A program made the position numbers and the translations under genes. This document shows positions 36,047 through 44,062 of a stretch of DNA of 64,000 nucleotides, piece by piece. Position 1 is the first letter of the stretch. Each line of letters begins with the position of its first letter. Source of the stretch: an uncultured Paracoccaceae bacterium (GTDB lineage Bacteria; Pseudomonadota; Alphaproteobacteria; Rhodobacterales; Rhodobacteraceae); assembly GCA_947498645.1 (NCBI GenBank), contig CANMKS010000001.1, forward strand, positions 2,580,032 to 2,644,031, given 5' to 3'. The notes beneath the pieces were generated by a model. The model saw nothing but the letters and a program-made list of their open reading frames with translations, had not been told where the DNA came from and searched no databases.

Positions 36047-38266
36047 TCAGGTTGCGACCTTTGGCCGGGTCATTTGGGCCAGTGCAAAGAGGGCCACCGC
36101 GCCACCGATCCCGATCAGATCAGAGATCCAGCCGCCTTCGATCATGAACAGTGCCACTATCAGCAGTCCGATCCGTATCGGCCATGCCGCCCGATCACCG
36201 ACCCACCACCCTTGCACACCCGAGGACAGCAGGAACACACCAAAGACCGCCGTGGCGCCAGCCCGGATCACCTCAAACCACGTGCCATCCATCAGGATCG
36301 CCCCGTTGTAAAAGAACATGAAGGGCACGATGAAGGCTGAAATGCCGATCTTGAATGACGCCACCGAGGTGGCCATGGGATTGGCCCCCGAGATGCCCGC
36401 TGCGGCATAGCTGGCCAGCGCCACCGGCGGTGTGATGGCCGACACAACAGCGAAGTAGAAGACAAAGAAATGGGCGGTCAGCATTGGGATGCCAAGCTGT
36501 ACCAAACCGGGGGCAACAACCGAGGCTGCAACAGCATAGGCCGCTGTGGTCGGCATCCCCATTCCCAACAGGATCGCGATGCACATGGCAAAGAAGAGGG
36601 CGAGCAGTTGGTTTGCTTCGGCGATGTTCAACAGCACCGAAGAGAACCGCGCGCCAACACCGGTCAGTGAAATCACACCAACAATGATACCCGCACAGGC
36701 ACAGACCGCGATGATCTGGATTGACATGATGCCCGCAAGCTCAAACGCCTTGGCGACAGACGCAAGCCCCATGCGGTAAGGTGTGAACCAGCTGACGACA
36801 GCGGCCGCGGCAGTCGCCAATGTGCCTGCTCGGATCACCGAATAACCCATGAAAAGCGCACCGATCAGGATGATGATCGGCAGGAAAAGAAACACGCGAC
36901 GCACCATGTCCTTGAACTTTGGCAGCTCATCCTCGCGCATACCGCGCATCCCCAGCTTGGCCGCCTCAAAGTCAACCATGAAGTAGATGGACACGAAATA
37001 AAGAACGGCGGGAATAATCGCCGCAATCGCGATCTCGGTGTAGGGGATGCCTGTAATCTCGGCCATGATGAAGGCACCCGCCCCCATGATCGGCGGCATG
37101 ATTTGCCCGCCGGTTGATGCTGCGGCCTCGACCGCGCCGGACGTTGTGGGTTTGTAGCCCACCTTTTTCATCAAAGGGATGGTGAGCGAGCCTGTGGCCA
37201 CAACATTGCCTGCGGATGTGCCGTTGATCATGCCCATCAGGCCGGACGCAAAGATCGCCACTTTTGCAGGTCCGCCGCGGGCGCGCCCGGCTGCGGCAAA
37301 GGCGAAGTTGACGAAATAGTCGCCGACCTTTGACGCCTGTAGGAAAGCCGCAAAGATAATGAAGAGAATGATATAGGTAGAGGAAACAGCGGTCGTTGGC
37401 CCCAAAATCCCCGCGTCGGTATACACTTGGCTAAAGAAGCGCTGCCATGTGATGTCAGGCGCGTTCAGGAAGCCGGGCAGCAGATCACCCACAAAGACGT
37501 AGACCAGGAACACACCGGCAATGATGATCAGGGCAAGGCCAGCGACGCGGCGTGTCAACTCCATGATCAGCGCCGTACCCGCGACGGCAGCAAGGCTCAT
37601 CCCGATTGGGGCAAAAGGGGTGCCGGTGGAGTTGCGCATCAATGTGCCAAATATCGTGATCAGGTAGATCGCAACGCCGATGCCACAGACGCTCAGCACG
37701 ATATCAGCAGGCGCAATCGTGCCGCGAACGCGGGGGCGCAGCCAGCCGATAACAATGCCAAGGACGGTGGCGGCGATCAGAGGATAGCCATAGTGATACG
37801 TTTCGGCGGCCTTGATGCCTTCATCAATGCCGTTCCACATCACGCCGCCCCGAATTTGCGCCGCAAAGCCGATGGCGGTGTAACTGGCATAAAGGGCAGG
37901 GAGCAGGGCAAGCATCGCCAGATAGTCAAGCGGATGCCCGGTGCTGCCTTCGTCTTCAGGAAAAGCACGCGCGGAATAAAGCGTGAAACCAAGGATCAAC
38001 GCGCCTGCAATGTGGACAATGCGAAAATTCCACGTCTCCATCGGGAAGACAGGCAGGAATGGAATATCAATGCTGGTCCATCTTTCGATCGACCAGCCAT
38101 TCAGTGCGGCCATGTGAAAGAGCGCGTAGAAGCCCGAGATCGCAGCGATGGCGATGTAGGTGCGGCCGGTAAAGACGCGGCGGTTATGCTCGACAGGCTC
38201 ATCATCCACGCCATCTGCAATGACAGGGCCCTCAGTCTGATCGTCTTTTTGGGTGTCGGTGGTCAT
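36047..38266 (-). CDS. TRAP transporter permease, 4TM/12TM fused type
   Basis: The 739-residue protein combines the small DctQ-like and large DctM-like subunits in one chain, the arrangement used by TAXI-type TRAP transporters. A DctM-type core (RGGPAKVAIFASGLMGMINGTSAGNVVATG, then PPIMGAGAFIMAEITG, then GMGMPTTAAYAV) is clear. About 18 hydrophobic helices are present. The ATG at 38266 follows GAGGG; a longer frame is spurious. Sodium-coupled uptake of an organic acid or similar compound is typical. The substrate is not predictable. Confidence 0.93.
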   Translation of the reverse strand: MTTDTQKDDQTEGPVIADGVDDEPVEHNRRVFTGRTYIAIAAISGFYALFHMAALNGWSIERWTSIDIPFLPVFPMETWNFRIVHIAGALILGFTLYSARAFPEDEGSTGHPLDYLAMLALLPALYASYTAIGFAAQIRGGVMWNGIDEGIKAAETYHYGYPLIAATVLGIVIGWLRPRVRGTIAPADIVLSVCGIGVAIYLITIFGTLMRNSTGTPFAPIGMSLAAVAGTALIMELTRRVAGLALIIIAGVFLVYVFVGDLLPGFLNAPDITWQRFFSQVYTDAGILGPTTAVSSTYIILFIIFAAFLQASKVGDYFVNFAFAAAGRARGGPAKVAIFASGLMGMINGTSAGNVVATGSLTIPLMKKVGYKPTTSGAVEAAASTGGQIMPPIMGAGAFIMAEITGIPYTEIAIAAIIPAVLYFVSIYFMVDFEAAKLGMRGMREDELPKFKDMVRRVFLFLPIIILIGALFMGYSVIRAGTLATAAAAVVSWFTPYRMGLASVAKAFELAGIMSIQIIAVCACAGIIVGVISLTGVGARFSSVLLNIAEANQLLALFFAMCIAILLGMGMPTTAAYAVAASVVAPGLVQLGIPMLTAHFFVFYFAVVSAITPPVALASYAAAGISGANPMATSVASFKIGISAFIVPFMFFYNGAILMDGTWFEVIRAGATAVFGVFLLSSGVQGWWVGDRAAWPIRIGLLIVALFMIEGGWISDLIGIGGAVALFALAQMTRPKVAT

Positions 38267-38340
38267 GGCGTGGCCCTCGCATGGCAGCAGACACCCATCA
38301 GGGTCCGCTGGCGGCATTCATAGCTAAAATTGGCGGATTG

Positions 38341-38369
38341 CCCAAGGCCGCGTCCGGCGCGGCCTTGGG
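38341..38369 (-). terminator. Intercistronic hairpin between TAXI receptor and TRAP permease
   Basis: Perfect 12-bp arms CCCAAGGCCGCG and CGCGGCCTTGGG with a 5-nt loop, placed 11 nt past the receptor stop. No U-tract on the minus strand. Likely mRNA stabiliser or attenuator raising receptor over permease levels. Confidence 0.6.
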
Positions 38370-38379
38370 TCAGGTGATC

Positions 38380-39360
38380 TTAGTTACCGAAGATCTGGTC
38401 AGCAGGGATGTCTGCACCTGCGTTCTCGATGAACCACTCGGCCGCACCGGGGTGCCATGGCAGAACGCCTGCGTTCTTTGTGTAGTTCTCTGGCAGCGTG
38501 GAACGTGCCGCACGGTGGATGTTCACCATCCGCTCGTTATCGGACATCACCACATCCACAGCCGCTTTCACAAAGGACGCGGGCAGATCGCAGTTTGCAA
38601 TCGCAAAGTTCCACATGGACACAGAACGCGCGTCGCTTTCCAGCGTGGTGTAAGTGTCCGCTGCGATGTCAAACTGTGCGACAGGGAAGGCGGCCATGAT
38701 GGTTGCCTGCTCGTCTTCGGTGAACTCAATGATGTTCACGTCTGTTTGCACTTCCAACTGGCTGACCGCTGGCACAGGCACACCTGCCGCAAAAGCGATT
38801 ACGTCCAGCAGGCCATCCTGCAACTGACCGCCAAGGTCGGTCCAACCGCCGTTGCGGCGCTCAAAGTTCACGCCAAGCTCTTCCATCATACGTGGGAAGT
38901 AGGTGTCGGATGTTGAACCCGCAGGGCCAAAGCCGATACGTGCGCCATCAGGAATATCCGCAATCGACGTGATCCCGGATGAAGCCAGCGCCGTGACTGA
39001 AAACGGTGTCTGATACATTGGGAACATCGCACAGGCATTGGTCATTTCCAGACCGGGTGCGATCGGGTTTGTCCCGGCGATGGATTCTGCTGCCGGGCCC
39101 ATGGTTGTCATGCCGAACTGCGCGTCACCTGTGTGTACCAGCGCCATGTTCTGCATCGGGCCGCCTGTGACTTCGCCGCCACCTGTCAGGCCCAGTTCTT
39201 CGGCCACAAGGTTTGCCCAACCAGACCCATAGGCGAAATACGTGCCGCCCTGAGATGCGGTGCCTACGGTAAAGCTTTCTGGCCAGTCAGCCGTATGGCT
39301 ATCTGCGAAGACGGACGTTGCTGTCAAAGCTGTCGTCGCGATGAGTACTGCAAGTTTCAT
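38380..39360 (-). CDS. TAXI family TRAP transporter solute-binding protein
   Basis: This 326-residue periplasmic receptor starts with a signal peptide (MKLAVLIATTALTATSVFA, cleavage before DSH). TAXI features are clear: FTVGTASQGGTYFAYGSGWANLV near the start, then ALVHTGDAQFGM, and RIGFGPAGSTSDTYFPRMMEELG near 160. GGAGGAAA stands before the ATG. It delivers substrate to the fused permease encoded 113 nt downstream; dctBD upstream probably regulate them. Confidence 0.93.
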   Translation of the reverse strand: MKLAVLIATTALTATSVFADSHTADWPESFTVGTASQGGTYFAYGSGWANLVAEELGLTGGGEVTGGPMQNMALVHTGDAQFGMTTMGPAAESIAGTNPIAPGLEMTNACAMFPMYQTPFSVTALASSGITSIADIPDGARIGFGPAGSTSDTYFPRMMEELGVNFERRNGGWTDLGGQLQDGLLDVIAFAAGVPVPAVSQLEVQTDVNIIEFTEDEQATIMAAFPVAQFDIAADTYTTLESDARSVSMWNFAIANCDLPASFVKAAVDVVMSDNERMVNIHRAARSTLPENYTKNAGVLPWHPGAAEWFIENAGADIPADQIFGN

Positions 39361-39583
39361 TTTTGGTTTCCTCCACATGAAATCACCGATCCCTCCCGGG
39401 TCGGTCCGTGATCCAATCCCTGTTTAGGCATCAGGCCGGATGGCGCAGTGGTTCACCATTGCGGCCACGGCAAACAAGTGGTTGTTCACAATGTTTGCGG
39501 TAACAGGGTGAATTGCCTTGGCCGATTGGGTGGGAAAGGTGACAAAAGGCGATTTGCATGTGTCGCCAAGGGGACATCTGCGG

Positions 39584-40912
39584 TCAGCCGTCAGCGTCCG
39601 CCTTGGAAATCCCATGCTTTTGCATCTTCTCATAAAGCGCTTTGCGCGACAGCCCAAGCGCCTCATACGTCTGTTTCAGACTGCCCCCCTGCGCCGTCAA
39701 GGCCGCCAGAATAAGCGCCTTTTCATGTGCGGCCATGCGGGCGGAAAGGGTGGTTTCCTCTGTAGATGACGTCACATCAGCCGGATCAAGACCCAGTACA
39801 AAACGGTCTGCCGCATTGCGCAGCTCGCGCACATTGCCCTGCCAGTCCTGTGTGGCCAATTGCGCCAGCAAGGATGCGGGCACGTCGCCCAATTGCTTTG
39901 AATATCGGGCTGCGGCCTGTGCCGCGAGATTCAGAAACAAGGATGGAATGTCATCGCGCCGGTCGCTCAGCGGGGGCACATGCAATGTCACGACATTCAA
40001 CCGATACAGCAGGTCCGCGCGAAACCGTCCCTCGGCAACGGCGCCAGCAAGGTCCGTTTTCGCTGCTGCAATCACACGGATATCCAGAGCAACCGGATCG
40101 TTGGACCCAAGCCGCGTGATCGTGCGGTCCTGAATGGCGTGCAGCAGCTTGGCCTGCACGGGCGTGGGCAGGCTGTCGATCTCATCCAGAAACACAGTGC
40201 CTTGGCGTGCGAACTCGAACTTGCCAAAGCGGGCGCGCATGGCACCGGGGAAGGCACCAGCCTCATGGCCGAACAGCTCTGATTCAACCAGATCGACGGG
40301 CAGGGCGGCGCAATTGATGTGGACAAAGGGGTGGGCACCTCTGGCAGAAAGATCATGCAAAGCGTGGGCGGTCAGATCCTTGCCAACGCCGGTGTCGCCA
40401 GTGATCAGCACATCGGCATCAGTTTCGGCAATCGTGCGGATCTGTTTGCGCAAGGCAACCATCGCATCCGAGCGCCCGATCAGGCGGGCCTCCAGCTTAT
40501 CACGCCCGCCCACCTCACGTTTCAGCGCGCGGTTCTCGACCGTCAGGCGGCGTTTGTCCAAGGCGCGCTGGATGGTTGTGACCAGCCGGGCAGGGGCAAA
40601 GGGTTTTTCGATGAAATCATAGGCCCCCTCGCGCATTGACTGTACGGCGAGGTTCACATCGCCGTGCCCTGTCACCAGAATGACGGGAAACTCTGGATCA
40701 ATCTCAAGCGCCTTGCGCATCAGCCACAGCCCATCGTGGCCCTTCATCCGAATGTCGGTGATAAGAACACCCGCAAACCCTCGGCTGACCTTGGCCAGTG
40801 CCGTGTCGGCATTGTCAAAGATATCGGCAGGGATATCCGCCAGCATCAGGGTCTGGGAGGTAGCATTGCGCAGCTCTTCTTCATCATCCACGAAAATGAC
40901 AGATTGCTTCAT
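39584..40912 (-). CDS. dctD: DctD-type sigma-54-dependent response regulator
   Basis: The 442-residue regulator has a receiver domain with phospho-acceptor Asp53 (ITDIRM), an AAA+ domain with Walker A GDTGVGKD (172-179) and Walker B-type TVFLDEID, and a Fis-like helix-turn-helix (SLKQTYEALGLSRKALYEKMQ). The sigma-54 contact loop reads GAFPGA (219-224) instead of the near-invariant GAFTGA. The ATG overlaps dctB by 4 nt. It is likely to activate the TAXI-TRAP genes downstream, but I found no convincing -24/-12 promoter there. Confidence 0.9.
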   Translation of the reverse strand: MKQSVIFVDDEEELRNATSQTLMLADIPADIFDNADTALAKVSRGFAGVLITDIRMKGHDGLWLMRKALEIDPEFPVILVTGHGDVNLAVQSMREGAYDFIEKPFAPARLVTTIQRALDKRRLTVENRALKREVGGRDKLEARLIGRSDAMVALRKQIRTIAETDADVLITGDTGVGKDLTAHALHDLSARGAHPFVHINCAALPVDLVESELFGHEAGAFPGAMRARFGKFEFARQGTVFLDEIDSLPTPVQAKLLHAIQDRTITRLGSNDPVALDIRVIAAAKTDLAGAVAEGRFRADLLYRLNVVTLHVPPLSDRRDDIPSLFLNLAAQAAARYSKQLGDVPASLLAQLATQDWQGNVRELRNAADRFVLGLDPADVTSSTEETTLSARMAAHEKALILAALTAQGGSLKQTYEALGLSRKALYEKMQKHGISKADADG

Positions 40913-42687
40913 TGGGCGGCGACCTTGATGGGGGTGGCTGGTTGCAGGTGGACCGAAAAGACAGCGCCACCATCGGAATGGTTTTCCGCGCTGAGCGTGC
41001 CGCCAAAGTCCGAAACGATATTGAATGAAATCGACAACCCAAGTCCCAGACCCTTGCCCGGTGGTTTGGTCGTAAAGAAAGGATCAAAGATATTTGAGAC
41101 CGCCTCGGGGTCCAGCCCCGGCCCGGTGTCACGCACCTGAACCGTTGTGCCGCTCACACTGAGGCTGACAACCGGATTGGCCTGATCTTCCATCGCATCC
41201 AATGCATTGTTGATCAGATTGACGATGACCTGTTGCAGACGAACATGGCCGCCAGTGACCCAAATCTCTTCGCTTGGGGGTACATAATCAACGGCGCCAT
41301 TGCCAGAGGTCAGGCGCATATCAATCACGGCCAGCGCGTCCTGGATCACCGCATTCAGCAGCAGCGGACCGGTGGCCTGCTGCGGCCTGCGCGCGAAATT
41401 GCGCAGATGGGCCGAAATTGTGGCCATGCGATCGGCCATCTTGGAAATGCGCCCGATGTTGTCGCGGGCCTGCGCGATCTGATCCCGTTCAAGAAAGGCG
41501 TTGGCGTTGTCAGCATAGGATTTGACGGCGGCAAGCGGTTGATTGAACTCATGGCTGAGTGCCGCCGACATTTGCCCAAGGGCCGACAGTTTGCCCGCCT
41601 GAATGAGGTCCGTTTGCGTCTGGCGCAGATCAGACAGTGCGGTTTGCAGATCAGCCGTGCGTTCGGCCACCGCGCCCTCAAGCGCGCGTTTGCTGCGCTG
41701 TTCACGGGCAAATGCCTCTGCCTGACGGGCCTGTCGCAGCAATAGGGCGAGGAGGGCAGCCAGTGCCAGACCCATCGTCAGCCCGGCGATCAGCAGCGTG
41801 GTCAGCGCTTGCAGTGTCGCAGGCCGGGTAGGGGTGAGCGACGCCATCGTCCAGTCAAGATCAGGCAGGCTTTGTGAGGTCAAAACGAAACTTTCGCGCG
41901 GTGTCCCTTCGATATGGACCCGTTGGGCGCCTGCGTTGAGCGGGGTGCGCGTGATTGGCAAAAGATCAATGCGATCAATAGGATACTGCAAGTTCTGGGC
42001 GATGACGCGCAAGGTTGCATCGCTCAACGGTCTGATCGCCCGAAAGTGCCAGTCGGGCCGCGATGCCATAAATACAAAATCATTGCGGTCGCTGACGATA
42101 AAGGCGCTATCCGCGCCGCGCCAGATACTCTCAAAGGCGGCAATATTGAACTTGATGGCCAGAACACCAACGATCCGTTCACCGTCTTCGACCGGGGCGG
42201 CATAGAAATATCCACGTTCACCTGTTGTCGTGCCGTAGATCGAAAAACTGGACAAATCGCCGTTCAGCGCTTGGGTGAAATAGCTTTGATAGCTGAAATT
42301 GCGATCAAGGTAGCTGCCTGCCTCGCGATAGGACGCAGCGGCCAAAGTGCGGCCAGAGATATCCATCAGATAAACATCCGAGGCTTTCACGGTCGCGGCT
42401 GTCTGCCGCAAATCCTCGTTAACGGCCGCCTGCAAGTTGTTGTCGTCAGGATTGCGCAAAAGCGCGGCAAGCCGCGGCCGCTCAGCGATCAACGCGGGCA
42501 GGGGCGCATAACGCTCCAACGCGGCGCGCAACCCCGCCACCGCAAGCGTCAAGGACACCGCGTCGCGCGCTGCCTGCTGGCGCATGTAATGCCGTTCAAG
42601 TGCAGGAAATGATGCAGCACCGACAAGCAAAGTCACAAGCCCAAGCGCCCAGACAAGGCCAAAGATGCGTTTACGAGACAATTTCAT
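40909..42687 (-). CDS. dctB: DctB-type sensor histidine kinase
   Basis: This 592-residue membrane kinase has an N-terminal helix (FGLVWALGLVTLLVGAA), a periplasmic double-Cache-like sensor to about residue 290, a second helix near 294-317 (LTTLLIAGLTMGLALAALLALLL), a coiled-coil linker (AFAREQRSKRALEGAVAERT) and HisKA with phospho-His near 379 (ALSHEFNQPLAAVKSY). The HATPase shows LVNLINNALDAME, DTGPGL and KGLGLGLSI. It would sense C4-dicarboxylates or the TAXI substrate and signal to DctD encoded next. Confidence 0.9.
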   Translation of the reverse strand: MKLSRKRIFGLVWALGLVTLLVGAASFPALERHYMRQQAARDAVSLTLAVAGLRAALERYAPLPALIAERPRLAALLRNPDDNNLQAAVNEDLRQTAATVKASDVYLMDISGRTLAAASYREAGSYLDRNFSYQSYFTQALNGDLSSFSIYGTTTGERGYFYAAPVEDGERIVGVLAIKFNIAAFESIWRGADSAFIVSDRNDFVFMASRPDWHFRAIRPLSDATLRVIAQNLQYPIDRIDLLPITRTPLNAGAQRVHIEGTPRESFVLTSQSLPDLDWTMASLTPTRPATLQALTTLLIAGLTMGLALAALLALLLRQARQAEAFAREQRSKRALEGAVAERTADLQTALSDLRQTQTDLIQAGKLSALGQMSAALSHEFNQPLAAVKSYADNANAFLERDQIAQARDNIGRISKMADRMATISAHLRNFARRPQQATGPLLLNAVIQDALAVIDMRLTSGNGAVDYVPPSEEIWVTGGHVRLQQVIVNLINNALDAMEDQANPVVSLSVSGTTVQVRDTGPGLDPEAVSNIFDPFFTTKPPGKGLGLGLSISFNIVSDFGGTLSAENHSDGGAVFSVHLQPATPIKVAAQ

Positions 42688-42985
42688 GGCACAAACTATG
42701 CGTGAGACATGCGCAGTTTGACAGATGGAAAATACCAGGCGAGCACGGGGACGACCGGAGTTTTGTGATAGGTAAATGGTTTAAAGGTGTTTGGGAGGAT
42801 GTTAGGGAGGGATGAGGTGTGTTCTTGGTTTGTGATAGTAATCGCATAATCAGTATTATGTTAATTCAATCATCACCAAATAACCCACATATGGCACCTG
42901 AGGCATTAAAAACAGGATCGGGTCGTCCGTGGCCGCTCCGCATTTGACCCAGTGCTGCCGTTGGCCTAAGCCGGATCCGTAATCC
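42688..42985. other. 298-bp divergent intergenic region between dctB and a glycosyltransferase gene
   Basis: An imperfect dyad lies at 42693-42719 (AAACTATGCGTG-AGA-CATGCGCAGTTT arms, 9 of 12 positions symmetrical) just before dctB, possibly an operator. A perfect small palindrome CATAAT-CAGT-ATTATG is at 42845-42860 within an AT-rich tract that may hold the glycosyltransferase promoter. No open reading frame or RNA gene is convincing. Confidence 0.45.
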
Positions 42986-44053
42986 ATGAGGCCTGCTTTG
43001 CGTATTCTCGCGATCACCACCATGCGCAATGAGGCGCCATTCATCCTTGAGTGGCTTGCTTACCACCAACATATCGGCGTCACGGACTTCCTTGTTTTCA
43101 GCAATGACTGCGAGGACGGCACGGATGCGATGTTGGACAGGCTTGATGCCATGGGTGTTCTGAGCCATGTGCGCAATCATTCGGGCGGCAAGAAGACGGT
43201 GCAATGGCGGGCCCTGACCAAGGCGGCCCGACACCCGCTTTTCCAGGATGCCGATTGGGTCTATGGTACTGATGTGGATGAGTTTTTGACGATCCACGCC
43301 GGTGACGGCAAGATTGCCGATCTGATGAAAGCAGCGCCTGAGGCGCAAGGGTTTGCCATTCCCTGGCGGATGTTTGGCAATGCGGGTGTGCAGGCCTTTG
43401 ACGATGTGCCGCTCACAGAGCAGTTTACCAAGACCGCACCAGAGGCATTGGTTTGGCCGTGGCGCGCTGTGCAATACAAATCGTTATATCGACAGAGCGG
43501 GCGCTATGAAAAACCAGGCATTCACCGCCCCAAAATCGCCGAAACAGATGGGTTGTCCGATTGGGTTGACGGGAACGGCAACGCCCTGCCCCGGCATTTG
43601 GGCACCGTTATTCCCATGACCCAGCCGCGCTATGGTCTGGCGCAGATCAACCACTATGCGCTTGGTTCTGTTGAAAGTTTTCTGGTCAAAGCAGCCCGTG
43701 GCAAGCCCAATCACACCTCTGACCCGATTGATCTGGCCTATTGGTCGGACCGCAATTTCAACACTGTCACCGACACGCGGATTCAGCGCCACAACGCCGC
43801 CATGCGTGAGGGTATCGCGGCGTTCAAGCAGGATGATATCATCACTGAGCTGCATCAGGCCGGCGTGGCCTGGCGCAAGGCCAAGATTGCTGCGCTTTTG
43901 CGTTCATCCGATTATTTCTGCCTGATGGCACGTATTCGGCAGATGCCAGATACGCCAATTTTGGAGATGTCTGAACAGGTCTTACTTCTCAAGCAGTTGT
44001 TTGCCATCAGACGCGCGATTGCGCAGCAAAAACGTGAAGAAAAAGGTAAATGA
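42986..44053 (+). CDS. Glycosyltransferase family 2-like protein (Glyco_tranf_2_4 type)
   Basis: The 355-residue protein has the Glyco_tranf_2_4/GT92-like pattern: AITTMRNEAPFILEWLAYH near residues 9-27, NDCEDGTDAMLDRL near 43, and a DxD metal motif in YGTDVDEFL near 93. Typical later blocks are IPWRMFGNAG and INHYALGSVESFLVKAARG. Members transfer sugars in surface polysaccharide or lipid synthesis; donor and acceptor are unknown. It is paralogous to the C-terminal half of the convergent 771-residue protein, whose gene ends 9 nt away. Confidence 0.8.
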   Translation: MRPALRILAITTMRNEAPFILEWLAYHQHIGVTDFLVFSNDCEDGTDAMLDRLDAMGVLSHVRNHSGGKKTVQWRALTKAARHPLFQDADWVYGTDVDEFLTIHAGDGKIADLMKAAPEAQGFAIPWRMFGNAGVQAFDDVPLTEQFTKTAPEALVWPWRAVQYKSLYRQSGRYEKPGIHRPKIAETDGLSDWVDGNGNALPRHLGTVIPMTQPRYGLAQINHYALGSVESFLVKAARGKPNHTSDPIDLAYWSDRNFNTVTDTRIQRHNAAMREGIAAFKQDDIITELHQAGVAWRKAKIAALLRSSDYFCLMARIRQMPDTPILEMSEQVLLLKQLFAIRRAIAQQKREEKGK

Positions 44054-44062
44054 AATCAACAC

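Noticed and set aside
37427-38323. Plus-strand reading frame of 298 codons opposite the TRAP permease
   Set aside because: Charged, low-complexity product typical of the reverse complement of a membrane protein gene.
39361-39583. Possible sigma-54 promoter before the TAXI receptor gene
   Set aside because: The best candidate on the minus strand (TGGCGACACATGCA) has only 8 nt between GG and GC instead of 10, so it does not fit the -24/-12 rule.
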